A stretch of 64,000 bases of DNA. Source: Streptomyces sp. SA15. Its GTDB lineage: Bacteria > Actinomycetota > Actinomycetes > Streptomycetales > Streptomycetaceae. Location: the NCBI RefSeq assembly GCF_002291145.1, contig NZ_NTGE01000221.1:62001-126000 (forward strand). Reading direction: 5' to 3'. Within the stretch, counting starts at the first letter, position 1. The number at the start of each line of letters is the position of its first letter. Below, in pieces: positions 8,026-15,344 of this stretch. The translations under genes were made by a program, and so were the position numbers. The notes under the pieces were generated by a model. It saw nothing but the letters and a program-made list of their open reading frames with translations, was not told the DNA's origin and did no database searches.

Positions 8026-9054
8026 ATGCGCGTCGGAGTACTGACCGGAGGCGGCGACTGCCCCGGGCTCAACGCCGTCATCCGGGCCATCGTCCGCAAG
8101 GGCGTACAGGAGTACGGCTACGAATTCGTCGGCTTCCGGGACGGCTGGCGAGGCCCCCTCGAAAACGACACGGTGCGCCTCGACATCCCCACGGTGCGCG
8201 GCATCCTGCCCCGCGGCGGCACCATCCTCGGCGCCTCGCGCACCAATCCGCTCAAACAGGAGAACGGCAGCCGGCGGATCAAGGAGAACCTCGCCAAGCA
8301 GGAGATCGAGGCGCTCATCACGATCGGCGGCGAGGACACCCTCGGTGTGGCCGCCCGCCTGTCCGACGAGTACGGCGTGCCCTGCGTCGGCGTGCCGAAG
8401 ACGATCGACAACGACCTGTCCGCCACCGACTACACCTTCGGCTTCGACACCGCGGTCGGCATCGCGACGGAGGCGATCGACCGCCTGCACACCACCGCCG
8501 AGTCCCATATGCGCGTCCTCGTCGTCGAGGTGATGGGCCGGCACGCCGGCTGGATCGCCCTTCACTCCGGTCTGGCCGGCGGGGCCAACGTCATCCTCAT
8601 CCCCGAGCAGCGCTTCGACGTCGAGCAGGTGTGCGGCTGGGTGACCTCCCGCTTCAAGGCGTCGTACGCGCCCATCGTCGTCGTCGCGGAGGGCGCGATG
8701 CCCAAGGACGGCGACATGGTCCTCAAGGACGGGTCGCTGGACTCCTTCGGGCATGTCCGGCTGTCCGGCGTCGGCGAGTGGCTGGCCAAGGAGATCGAGC
8801 GGCGCACCGGCAAGGAGGCCCGTACGACGGTCCTCGGACACGTCCAGCGCGGTGGCACCCCCAGCGCCTTCGACCGCTGGCTCGCCACCCGCTTCGGCCT
8901 GCACGCCATCGACTGCGTCCGCGACGGCGACTTCGGCACGATGGTCGCCCTGCGCGGCACGGACATCGTGCGCGTCCCGATCGCTCAGGCCACGGCCAAG
9001 CTGAAGACGGTGGATCCGAAGCTGTACGAGGAGGTCGGGGTCTTCTTCGGCTGA
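8026..9054 (+). CDS. pfkA: 6-phosphofructokinase, actinobacterial group with PPi-type residues
   Basis: Phosphorylates fructose 6-phosphate in glycolysis. The 342-residue length is normal for bacterial PFK. Motifs: GVLTGGGDCPGLNA (phosphate loop), GGEDT, PKTIDND with the catalytic Asp, MGRHAGWIAL, and LGHVQRGG. The residue after GGE is Asp and the residue before TIDND is Lys. In many PFKs this Asp/Lys pair marks pyrophosphate users, whereas E. coli has Gly at both sites. Relatives in Streptomyces are reported as ATP-dependent despite this pair, so the donor is uncertain. ATG 8026 has an AAGGGA ribosome site. The stop codon lies in a 9-bp triple repeat. Confidence 0.95.
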   Translation: MRVGVLTGGGDCPGLNAVIRAIVRKGVQEYGYEFVGFRDGWRGPLENDTVRLDIPTVRGILPRGGTILGASRTNPLKQENGSRRIKENLAKQEIEALITIGGEDTLGVAARLSDEYGVPCVGVPKTIDNDLSATDYTFGFDTAVGIATEAIDRLHTTAESHMRVLVVEVMGRHAGWIALHSGLAGGANVILIPEQRFDVEQVCGWVTSRFKASYAPIVVVAEGAMPKDGDMVLKDGSLDSFGHVRLSGVGEWLAKEIERRTGKEARTTVLGHVQRGGTPSAFDRWLATRFGLHAIDCVRDGDFGTMVALRGTDIVRVPIAQATAKLKTVDPKLYEEVGVFFG

Positions 9055-9077
9055 ACCGGCTGAACCGGCTGAACCGG
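9051..9077. repeat. Three perfect 9-bp tandem repeats at the pfkA stop
   Basis: CTGAACCGG occurs three times without a gap. The first copy contains the pfkA stop TGA. Just downstream is the terminator stem at 9087-9114. Confidence 0.85.
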
Positions 9078-9086
9078 CACGCCTGG

Positions 9087-9114
9087 GGTATGGGCCGTAC
9101 ATTCGGCCCATACC
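9087..9114. terminator. Probable bidirectional terminator between pfkA and trpEG
   Basis: A perfect 10-bp stem (GGTATGGGCC / GGCCCATACC) with an 8-base loop lies between the convergent pfkA and anthranilate synthase genes. There is no T-run, as is usual in high-GC genomes. Confidence 0.65.
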
Positions 9115-9154
9115 ACCTCGGGACGGGAGAAGTCGTGGAGAAGAACGTCCTCGA

Positions 9155-11080
9155 CTACACGACCGGCCGCCGCTCCGGGAACGTGCTCGTGCCGCGCAGC
9201 TGACCCACCAACTCCCGCACGATCGCCGCGCCGTTCAGCGTGAGCACGGACTCCGGATGGAACTGCACGCCGGCAACTGCAGTCATTGGCGCGCCTCCGG
9301 CGCGACCTAGCCCGCGCAAGGCATGGACCTCACCCGAAGCGTTCCGGCTCACCTCCACGTCGTGCGCGGCCAGCTCCCGCGCCGCCTCGTCGTCGCAGCG
9401 CGCCACGAAGCTGTTGTAGAAGCCGACCGTCTCGGTGCGTCCGAACAGGTCGATCTCCGTCTGCGCGCCCTGGTACGGCACTTCCTTCCGTACGATCTCC
9501 AGCCCCAGCTCGGCCGCGACCAGCTCGTGCCCGAGGCAGACGCCCAGCACACCGTGCCGGTTGTCCCGGATCACCTCGGCGGTGAGGGCGCGCAGGAACC
9601 GCATCTTGGGATCGGCGGTGTCGGAGGGGTCGCCCGGGCCCGGGCCGAGCACGATCGGCCCCTCGTGCCCGAGCACCGTCTCCCGCAGCCCCGGCTCGTC
9701 GTACCGGCGAACGGTCACCTCGAGACCGCTCGACCGCAGCACGTGCGCGAGCATCGCCGTGAACGTGTCCTCCCCGTCGACGACCAGCGCGTGCCCGGTC
9801 AGCTCCGCGCCCTTTGTGGCGGGCTCCTGCATCCGCAGCCAGAACGGCGCGAGCGAGGCCCGGCGCCCGTCCAGTGCGGCGCGCACCCGGGGGTCGTCGG
9901 CCAACCGGGGGCGCCCGTGTTCCTCACGGGGCCGGGACGGCCGTACGCCCAAAGCCGCCAGCACCCCCGCCGCCTTGGCGTGTGTCTCCGCGACCTCGCC
10001 CGCCGGATCCGAGCCGCGCACCAGCGTGGCGCCGACCGGCACCCGCAGCCGCCCGTCGGCGTCGATGTCGGCGGTGCGGATGAGGATGGGGGAGTCGAGG
10101 GTCTGGGCACCGCCGCAGTCGCGTCCCAGAAGCGCCAGGGCGCCCGCGTAGTAGCCCCGCCCGCCGACCTCGTGCCGTTCGATCACCCGGCAGGCGTTCT
10201 GCACCGGCGAGCCGGTGACGGTCGCCGCGAACATGGTCTCCTTCAGCACCTCCCGGGCGTCCAGCGAGGACTTCCCGCGCAGTTCGTACTCGGTGTGCGC
10301 GAGGTGCGCCATCTCCTTCAGCCGGGGCCCGACCACGACCCCACCCATGTCGCCGACCGTGCACATCATCTTGAGTTCCTCGTCGACGACCATCGACAGC
10401 TCCTCGATCTCCTTGCCGTCGGCGAGGAAGTCGAGCAGGTGCTCCGGCGTCGGCCCTTCGGCCGGATATCGGTACGTCCCGCTGATCGGGTTCATGACGA
10501 CAGTGCCGCCGGACATCCGCACGTGCACCTCGGGGCTGGCACCGACCAGGGTCCGATCGCCGGTGTGCACGACAAACGTCCAGTACGCGCCCCGCTCGCC
10601 CTCGAGGAGCCGTCGGAAGAGACCGAGGGCATCGGCGCGATCGAACCCCGGGATCTCTCCCTCGTACGTCCGCCGGATGACGAAGTTCGCGCCCTCGCCC
10701 GCCCCGATCTCCTCCCGCAGCACGCGCCCGACGATCTCCGCGTACTCCTCGTCGGCCACGTCGAAACCGCCGCCCTCGACCCGTACGTCATGAGCGGGCA
10801 GCTGGGCGAGGGCCTCGGTGAGCGGGATCTCGTAGGTCTCCTCGGGTGTCAGTACCGCGAGCGGTGTCCCGTCGTCGCGGACGTCGAAGCCGCGCTCGCG
10901 GATCTGCCGGAAGGGCACCAGCGCCAGGCCCTCGTCGGGGAGGTCGGCGAGGCGGTCGTACGTGGTGACGGGGCCGATCAGGAGCTCGACCGTGTCGCTC
11001 TTCTCGGCGGCACGGCCCGGGGTGCGGCGGCGGAGCAGCGCGAACGGGCGCGGGTCGTGCGGCAGGTCCAGCAGGTTCAT
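9155..11080 (-). CDS. trpE: Anthranilate synthase, fused TrpE-TrpG
   Basis: Makes anthranilate from chorismate and glutamine, the first step to tryptophan. The 641-residue fusion has a chorismate-binding TrpE domain (about 1-425; GSPVQNACRVIERHE, GRGYYAGALALLG) and a class I glutamine amidotransferase domain (about 445-640; LGPGPGDPSD, nucleophile Cys in GVCLGHEL, FHPES for the His-Glu pair). The oxyanion block reads CLGHE, not the usual CLGHQ. Residues about 592-602 come from a repeat insertion. The ATG at 11080 lies downstream of a Trp leader peptide and hairpin, supporting the tryptophan rather than a phenazine (PhzE-type) role. Confidence 0.92.
   Translation of the reverse strand: MNLLDLPHDPRPFALLRRRTPGRAAEKSDTVELLIGPVTTYDRLADLPDEGLALVPFRQIRERGFDVRDDGTPLAVLTPEETYEIPLTEALAQLPAHDVRVEGGGFDVADEEYAEIVGRVLREEIGAGEGANFVIRRTYEGEIPGFDRADALGLFRRLLEGERGAYWTFVVHTGDRTLVGASPEVHVRMSGGTVVMNPISGTYRYPAEGPTPEHLLDFLADGKEIEELSMVVDEELKMMCTVGDMGGVVVGPRLKEMAHLAHTEYELRGKSSLDAREVLKETMFAATVTGSPVQNACRVIERHEVGGRGYYAGALALLGRDCGGAQTLDSPILIRTADIDADGRLRVPVGATLVRGSDPAGEVAETHAKAAGVLAALGVRPSRPREEHGRPRLADDPRVRAALDGRRASLAPFWLRMQEPATKGAELTGHALVVDGEDTFTAMLAHVLRSSGLEVTVRRYDEPGLRETVLGHEGPIVLGPGPGDPSDTADPKMRFLRALTAEVIRDNRHGVLGVCLGHELVAAELGLEIVRKEVPYQGAQTEIDLFGRTETVGFYNSFVARCDDEAARELAAHDVEVSRNASGEVHALRGLGRAGGAPMTAVAGVQFHPESVLTLNGAAIVRELVGQLRGTSTFPERRPVV
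9276..9305. repeat. Family B repeat inside the TrpG domain
   Basis: ACTGCAGTCATTGGCGCGCC continues into TCCGGCGCGA and includes the palindrome CGCGCCTCCGGCGCG. The ACTGCA-TCATT prefix followed by a G/C palindrome matches 2736-2762 and 47004-47030. On the coding strand it gives GRAGGAPMTAVA just before the conserved GVQFHPES motif. Confidence 0.65.
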
Positions 11081-11135
11081 GGGTCCGTGATCCTTCTCGA
11101 TCTCGTCGATGGAGAGGGAACGACCCCGGACACAC

Positions 11136-11162
11136 CGAAGGCCGCCCCTCGGGCGGCCTTCG
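11136..11162 (-). terminator. trp attenuator hairpin
   Basis: A perfect 12-bp stem (CGAAGGCCGCCC / GGGCGGCCTTCG) with a 3-base loop lies 21 bases after the leader-peptide stop and 55 bases before the trpE start. The placement is that of an attenuation terminator. No strong U-run follows, so termination efficiency is uncertain. Confidence 0.85.
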
Positions 11163-11183
11163 CGAAGTCTTGCGTACGCGCAG

Positions 11184-11240
11184 TCAGTGGGCCGCCGGAT
11201 GAGCGGTCCACCACCAGTTCTGGGTCGCAAGCGCGTACAT
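11184..11240 (-). CDS. trpL: trp leader peptide (18 residues, three consecutive Trp)
   Basis: This short frame reads MYALATQNWWWTAHPAAH. Three adjacent TGG codons (11208-11216) are followed by ten more codons, counting the stop, and then the attenuator hairpin, the classic arrangement for Trp-tRNA sensing. There is no ribosome site: TAAGGT (11253-11248) sits 7 bases before the ATG, as expected for a -10 box of a leaderless transcript, so the ribosome would load at the 5' end. Low charged tRNA-Trp would stall it at WWW and let trpE be transcribed. Trp leaders of this kind are known in Streptomyces. Confidence 0.93.
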   Translation of the reverse strand: MYALATQNWWWTAHPAAH

Positions 11241-11335
11241 GCGACGCACCTTACCCCATCTCACTCAGGGACCGCCGTGTCTCACCAGTCGAGCGGGATG
11301 AAAATCGGTGGACACGACCCCGTAATGTTTACCGG

Positions 11336-12688
11336 GTGACCGTGACCGCTAAGACCAGCGCGAGCGCTGGCAACACCTGGCGAGACCTGCCCGCGGCGCA
11401 GCAGCCTGAGTACCCCGACCTTGAGGCTCTGCGCGCAGTGATCGCGGACCTCGAGTCGTATCCGCCGCTCGTCTTCGCGGGCGAGTGCGACCAGCTGCGC
11501 GCCCGCATGGCGGCCGTCGCCAAGGGCGAGGCGTTCCTGCTCCAGGGCGGCGACTGTGCCGAGGCCTTCGACGCGGTGTCCGCCGACCACATCCGCAACA
11601 AGCTCAAGACCCTGCTCCAGATGGGCGCCGTGCTGACGTACGCCGCCTCGGTGCCCGTGGTGAAGGTGGGCCGGATCGCCGGCCAGTACTCCAAGCCACG
11701 CTCCAAGCCGACCGAGACCCGTGACGGGGTGACGCTGCCGACCTACCGGGGCGACTCCGTCAACGGCTTCGATTTCACCGAGGCCGCCCGCGTGCCGGAC
11801 CCCGAGCGGCTGAAGCGGATGTACCACGCCTCCGCCTCGACGCTGAACCTGGTGCGCGCCTTCACCACCGGCGGCTACGCCGACCTGCGCCAGGTGCACG
11901 CCTGGAACCAGGACTTCGTGAAGTCGTCCCCGTCCGGCCAGCGCTACGAGCAGCTCGCCCGCGAGATCGACAACGCGCTGAACTTCATGCACGCCTGCGG
12001 GGCCGACCCGGAGGAGTTCAAGACCGTCGAGTTCTACTCCTCGCACGAGGCGCTGCTGCTGGACTACGAGTCGGCGCTGACCCGCGTGGACTCGCGGACC
12101 GGGCAGCTGTACGACGTCTCGGCGCACATGGTGTGGGTCGGTGAGCGCACCCGGCAGCTGGACCACGCGCACATCGAGTTCGCCTCGCGGATCCGCAACC
12201 CGATCGGCGTCAAGCTCGGCCCGACGACGACGGCCGAGGACGCGCTGCAGTACATCGAGCGCCTGGACCCGGACCGTGAGCCGGGCCGGCTGACCTTCAT
12301 CGTCCGCATGGGCGCCGACAAGGTCCGCGACAAGCTGCCCGAACTGGTCGAGAAGGTCACCGCCTCCGGCGCGACCGTGGCCTGGATCACCGACCCGATG
12401 CACGGCAACACCTACGAGGCGGCCTCCGGCCACAAGACCCGCCGCTTCGACGACGTGCTCGACGAGGTCAAGGGCTTCTTCGAGGTCCACAAGGGCCTGG
12501 GCACCCACCCGGGCGGCATCCATGTGGAGCTCACCGGCGACGACGTCACCGAGTGCGTGGGCGGCGGCGACGAGATCTTCGTCGACGACCTGCACCAGCG
12601 TTACGAGACGGCCTGCGACCCGCGGCTGAACCGCAGCCAGTCGCTCGACCTGGCGTTCCTCGTCGCGGAGATGTACAGGGACCAGTAG
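11336..12688 (+). CDS. aroH: 3-deoxy-7-phosphoheptulonate (DAHP) synthase, class II
   Basis: Joins phosphoenolpyruvate and erythrose 4-phosphate, opening the shikimate pathway. The 450-residue protein is of the plant-like class II type: LPAAQQPEYPD, GGDCAEAF with the metal-binding Cys, VGRIAGQYSKPRS, the YHAS block, and WITDPMHGNT. The GTG at 11336 lies 7 bases after TAATGT (11323-11328) with no ribosome site, which suggests leaderless translation. It diverges from the trp leader with under 100 bases between starts, putting the entry step and the Trp branch point side by side. The frame stays open far upstream, but that part is antisense to trpE. Confidence 0.96.
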   Translation: MTVTAKTSASAGNTWRDLPAAQQPEYPDLEALRAVIADLESYPPLVFAGECDQLRARMAAVAKGEAFLLQGGDCAEAFDAVSADHIRNKLKTLLQMGAVLTYAASVPVVKVGRIAGQYSKPRSKPTETRDGVTLPTYRGDSVNGFDFTEAARVPDPERLKRMYHASASTLNLVRAFTTGGYADLRQVHAWNQDFVKSSPSGQRYEQLAREIDNALNFMHACGADPEEFKTVEFYSSHEALLLDYESALTRVDSRTGQLYDVSAHMVWVGERTRQLDHAHIEFASRIRNPIGVKLGPTTTAEDALQYIERLDPDREPGRLTFIVRMGADKVRDKLPELVEKVTASGATVAWITDPMHGNTYEAASGHKTRRFDDVLDEVKGFFEVHKGLGTHPGGIHVELTGDDVTECVGGGDEIFVDDLHQRYETACDPRLNRSQSLDLAFLVAEMYRDQ

Positions 12689-12717
12689 GCGGATCGCCTG
12701 TTACAGAGGCATGAAGT

Positions 12718-12757
12718 GGGGCGTGGATCACATACGATCCACGCCCCGCGCCACTTT
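12718..12757 (+). terminator. Terminator after DAHP synthase
   Basis: A perfect 12-bp stem (GGGGCGTGGATC / GATCCACGCCCC, loop 6) is followed by GCGCCACTTTT, giving a short T-run at 12754-12757. It lies 30 bases after the stop codon. Confidence 0.85.
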
Positions 12758-12777
12758 TAAGGCTCCTGCGAGCCGGG

Positions 12778-12796
12778 TAAGGTTAGGTTTGCCTCA
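12778..12796 (+). promoter_or_regulatory. Iron box (DmdR/IdeR-type) before bfd
   Basis: TAAGGTTAGGTTTGCCTCA matches the DmdR/IdeR consensus TTAGGTTAGGCTAACCTAA at 14 of 19 positions. It lies 50 bases before the bfd start, so iron-repressed expression is expected. Confidence 0.75.
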
Positions 12797-12845
12797 CCGA
12801 TCAACGGGACGGCATCCATATCGTTCCCGGCCGGAGGTGAACCGC

Positions 12846-13088
12846 GTGTACGTCTGCAACTGCTTCGGGGTGACCGAGGCGCAGGTGAGGAAGCACGCGG
12901 AGGACGGTGCCTGCACCCCCCGCCAGATAGCCTCGGCCTGCAAGGCGGGGACGGACTGCGGCTCTTGCGTACGCCGGATCCAGGCGCTCCTGGGCAGGGG
13001 TTCGTGCTCGCGCCACGAGCTGTCCGACCAGGGCCAGCCGGTGCTCTCCGGCCTGGAAACCGTCGAAGCCCTCGAAGAAGCGGCCTAG
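12846..13088 (+). CDS. bfd: Bacterioferritin-associated ferredoxin (Bfd)
   Basis: An 80-residue [2Fe-2S] protein of the BFD type. Cysteines 4, 6, 38 and 41 form the typical C-X-C-X31-C-X2-C set (CNC and CGSC). In relatives it passes electrons to bacterioferritin to release stored iron. GGAGGTGA lies 5 bases before the GTG start; upstream ATGs in the frame have no site. An iron box precedes it, so it should be made when iron is low, and it faces bfr end to end. The C-terminal extension (HELSDQGQPVL to the end) is longer than in E. coli Bfd. Confidence 0.93.
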   Translation: MYVCNCFGVTEAQVRKHAEDGACTPRQIASACKAGTDCGSCVRRIQALLGRGSCSRHELSDQGQPVLSGLETVEALEEAA

Positions 13089-13131
13089 CTCTCCGGTTGC
13101 CTAGCTCTCCGGTTGCCTAACTCTCCGGCTG
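13084..13131. repeat. 16-bp repeat in three copies across the bfd/bfr junction
   Basis: CCTAGCTCTCCGGTTG occurs twice exactly and a third time as CCTAACTCTCCGGCTG. The bfd stop (13086-13088) is in the first copy and the bfr stop (13117-13119) is in the last. Read on the minus strand, each copy encodes QPES and a stop, so the bfr tail and stop have been triplicated. Confidence 0.9.
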
Positions 13132-13596
13132 CTCGACCAGCTGGGCGATGTAGAGCGCCTCGCCGAGCTTCTCCACCAGCTCCAGCTGGGTGTCGAGGTA
13201 GTCGATGTGGTGCTCCTCGTCGGCGAGGATCGACTCGAAGATGTTCGCGGATGTGATGTCGCCCTTCTCGCGCATCACCTTGATGCCGCGCCGGAGCCGG
13301 TCGATCGCCTCGACCTCGACCTGCCGGTCGGCCTGGAACATCTCGGTGACCGTCTGCCCGACCCGCACGTGGAACAGCCGCTGGTAGTTCGGCAGGCCCT
13401 CCAGGAAGAGGATCCGGTCGGTGAGCACCTCCGCGTGCTTCATCTCGTCGAACGACTCGGCCCGCGTGTACTTCGCGAGCTTCGTCCAGCCGAAGTTCTC
13501 CTGCATCTTCGCGTGCAGGAAGTACTGGTTGATCGCGGTGAGCTCCGCGGTCAGCTGCTCGTTGAGGAATTCGATGACCTCGGGGTCGCCCTGCAT
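13117..13596 (-). CDS. bfr: Bacterioferritin
   Basis: A 159-residue iron-storage ferritin that forms a 24-subunit shell with heme. The sequence begins MQGDPEVIEFLNEQL. Ferroxidase ligands are visible in LTAELTAINQY, DEMKHAEV and ADEEHHIDYL; the Met of DEMKH is the usual heme ligand. The ATG at 13596 has AAGGAG upstream; earlier frame residues are not supported. It converges with bfd. The upstream region carries AGTAAGT direct repeats near 13670-13700, and no clear iron box was seen there. Confidence 0.96.
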   Translation of the reverse strand: MQGDPEVIEFLNEQLTAELTAINQYFLHAKMQENFGWTKLAKYTRAESFDEMKHAEVLTDRILFLEGLPNYQRLFHVRVGQTVTEMFQADRQVEVEAIDRLRRGIKVMREKGDITSANIFESILADEEHHIDYLDTQLELVEKLGEALYIAQLVEQPES

Positions 13597-13771
13597 CGCA
13601 GAGGCTCCTTCCGCACGGGGGAACTGGCTGGTTGCGCCGCATGATTGCACCGGGCGACAAAGATCGTCCAGTAAGTCTTCACTTAGTAAGTAAGTGCAGG
13701 CTTAGTCCAAATTGCCCTTTTTGGGTAGGGGTCGGTCATGTGCACTGCCCCGGGTCTGTCAGGATGGAGTC

Positions 13772-14404
13772 ATGGGTCAGCCGGTGGAACGCGAATCGGG
13801 AGCAGCAGCACACTCCGAGCTTCCGCCGGGGCAGCGAGTGCAGCGCGGCTGGCCGGTCACGCACTACGGACCGGTCCCCAAATTCCGCCCCGAGCGCTGG
13901 GAGTTCCGGGTCTTCGGCGCCACCGCGGACGGCGAGAAGCACTGCTGGAACCACGAGGAGTTCACGACCCTGCCGTACACCACGGTCGTGAGCGATCTGC
14001 ACTGCGTCACGAAGTTCAGCATGCTCGGCTCGGAGTGGGGCGGCATTCCCGCCCGTACGATCCTCGAGATCGCCCCGCCCGCGCCCGCTGTCACCCATGT
14101 GATGGTGTGGGCGGAGTACGGATTCAGCTCGAACCTCCGCCTGTCCGACTTCGCCGCCGAGCGCACGATCTTCGCCACCCACAAGGACGGCGAACTGCTG
14201 ACCGCGGAACACGGCTTCCCGCTCCGCCTCGTCGTGCCTCACCTCTACGCCTGGAAGGGCCCCAAGTGGGTCCGTGGCGTGGAGTACATGACCGCCGACC
14301 GCCGCGGCTTCTGGGAGGAACGCGGCTACCACAACATCGGCGATCCGTGGAGGGAACAGCGGTACTCGTACCAGGAGGAGCCGGGGGACGGGCCGGAACT
14401 GTGA
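13772..14404 (+). CDS. Sulfite-oxidase-like molybdopterin oxidoreductase
   Basis: A 210-residue protein of the oxidoreductase molybdopterin-binding (sulfite oxidase/YuiH) fold. The block VVSDLHCVTKFS has the Cys expected to bind molybdenum, followed by WGGIP, then LPLRLVVPHLYAWKGPKWV-like text (here FPLRLVVPHLYAWKG) and the end block EERGYHNIGDPWREQRY. No Tat signal is seen, so it seems cytoplasmic, unlike MsrP/YedY. The substrate is unknown. ATG 13772 has AGGATGGAG close upstream. It converges with nfo with a 6-base gap. Confidence 0.85.
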   Translation: MGQPVERESGAAAHSELPPGQRVQRGWPVTHYGPVPKFRPERWEFRVFGATADGEKHCWNHEEFTTLPYTTVVSDLHCVTKFSMLGSEWGGIPARTILEIAPPAPAVTHVMVWAEYGFSSNLRLSDFAAERTIFATHKDGELLTAEHGFPLRLVVPHLYAWKGPKWVRGVEYMTADRRGFWEERGYHNIGDPWREQRYSYQEEPGDGPEL

Positions 14405-14410
14405 GGTTCC

Positions 14411-15310
14411 TCAGCCGTCCCTGAGCTTCTTCAGGCGCTCCACGTCCGCCGCATGCCCCTCCTTGCCGCCCGGCGTCTCGATGATCAGCGGTACGCCTTC
14501 GGTGGCGGGGTGGGTCATCAGCGCGCGGAACGGGTCCTCGCCGATGTGCCCGGCGCCGATGTTCTCGTGGCGGTCCTTGTGGGCGCCGATCACGTCCTTG
14601 GAGTCGTTGGCGTGGATCAGCTTCAGCCGGCCCGCGCCGACCGTGTCCACCAGCAGGTCGAGCGTCTGGTGCATGCCGTTCGGCCCGGTCAGGTCGTGGC
14701 CGGCGGCGAAGATGTGGCAGGTGTCCAGGCACACGCCCAGCTTCGGATGGGCGTCCAGCGCCTCGAAGTACGGCCCGAAGTCCCAGGTCCGCGAACACAG
14801 CGACGCGCCCTGTCCGGCGGTCGACTCGAGGAGCAGAAACGGGTCGTCGTCGTGGGTGAGCTCGTCCAGCAGCGGCAGCATGTGCTCGCGCACCTGCTTC
14901 AGCGCCACCGACCGGTCCCGGCCGCCGGTCGCGCTGCCCGTGTGCACGACCACGCCCAGCGCCCCGATCTCCCGCCCGCGCCGCAGCGAGTGCCGCAGCG
15001 ACTCCACCGACTTCTCCACGGTCGCCTCGGTGTGCGAGCCGAAGTTGATCAGGTACGGGGCGTGGACGTACGCCGGGATCGACTCGGCCGCGCAGGTCGC
15101 GCGGAACTCCTCGTCCTGCCGCGGATTACCGGCCGGCGTGGCCCAGCCGCGCGGGTTGGCGACGAAGACCTGTACGGTCTCGGCCTTGAGATCGTGGGCG
15201 TAGGTGAGGCCGACGGAGTGGAGACCACCGGCCACGGGGATGTGACCGCCGACGGGGTTGCGGGAGGGGCCGGGGGTGGCGGGGGCGGTGCGGGACTGCT
15301 GACTCTTCAC
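14411..15310 (-). CDS. nfo: Deoxyribonuclease IV (AP endonuclease)
   Basis: Cuts DNA at abasic sites in base excision repair. The 299-residue protein shows the zinc-site blocks of the Nfo family: VHAPYLINFGS, VVVHTGSATG, LLLESTAGQG, CLDTCHIFAAGHD, LIHANDSKD, HENIGAGHIG and IIETPGGKEG. It starts with GTG at 15310. The first 20 residues are a low-complexity extension (SQQSRTAPATPGPSRN) before the barrel. It lies 34 bases after the PASTA kinase stop on the same strand, so read-through transcription is possible. Confidence 0.95.
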   Translation of the reverse strand: MKSQQSRTAPATPGPSRNPVGGHIPVAGGLHSVGLTYAHDLKAETVQVFVANPRGWATPAGNPRQDEEFRATCAAESIPAYVHAPYLINFGSHTEATVEKSVESLRHSLRRGREIGALGVVVHTGSATGGRDRSVALKQVREHMLPLLDELTHDDDPFLLLESTAGQGASLCSRTWDFGPYFEALDAHPKLGVCLDTCHIFAAGHDLTGPNGMHQTLDLLVDTVGAGRLKLIHANDSKDVIGAHKDRHENIGAGHIGEDPFRALMTHPATEGVPLIIETPGGKEGHAADVERLKKLRDG

Positions 15311-15344
15311 CCGTTCAGGGTGTCATGCGGCCCGCCCCACCCGA

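Noticed and set aside
9323..11335. Plus-strand extension upstream of the DAHP synthase start
   Set aside because: It is antisense to the trpEG gene and its leader, and the -10 box at 11323 marks the true start at 11336.
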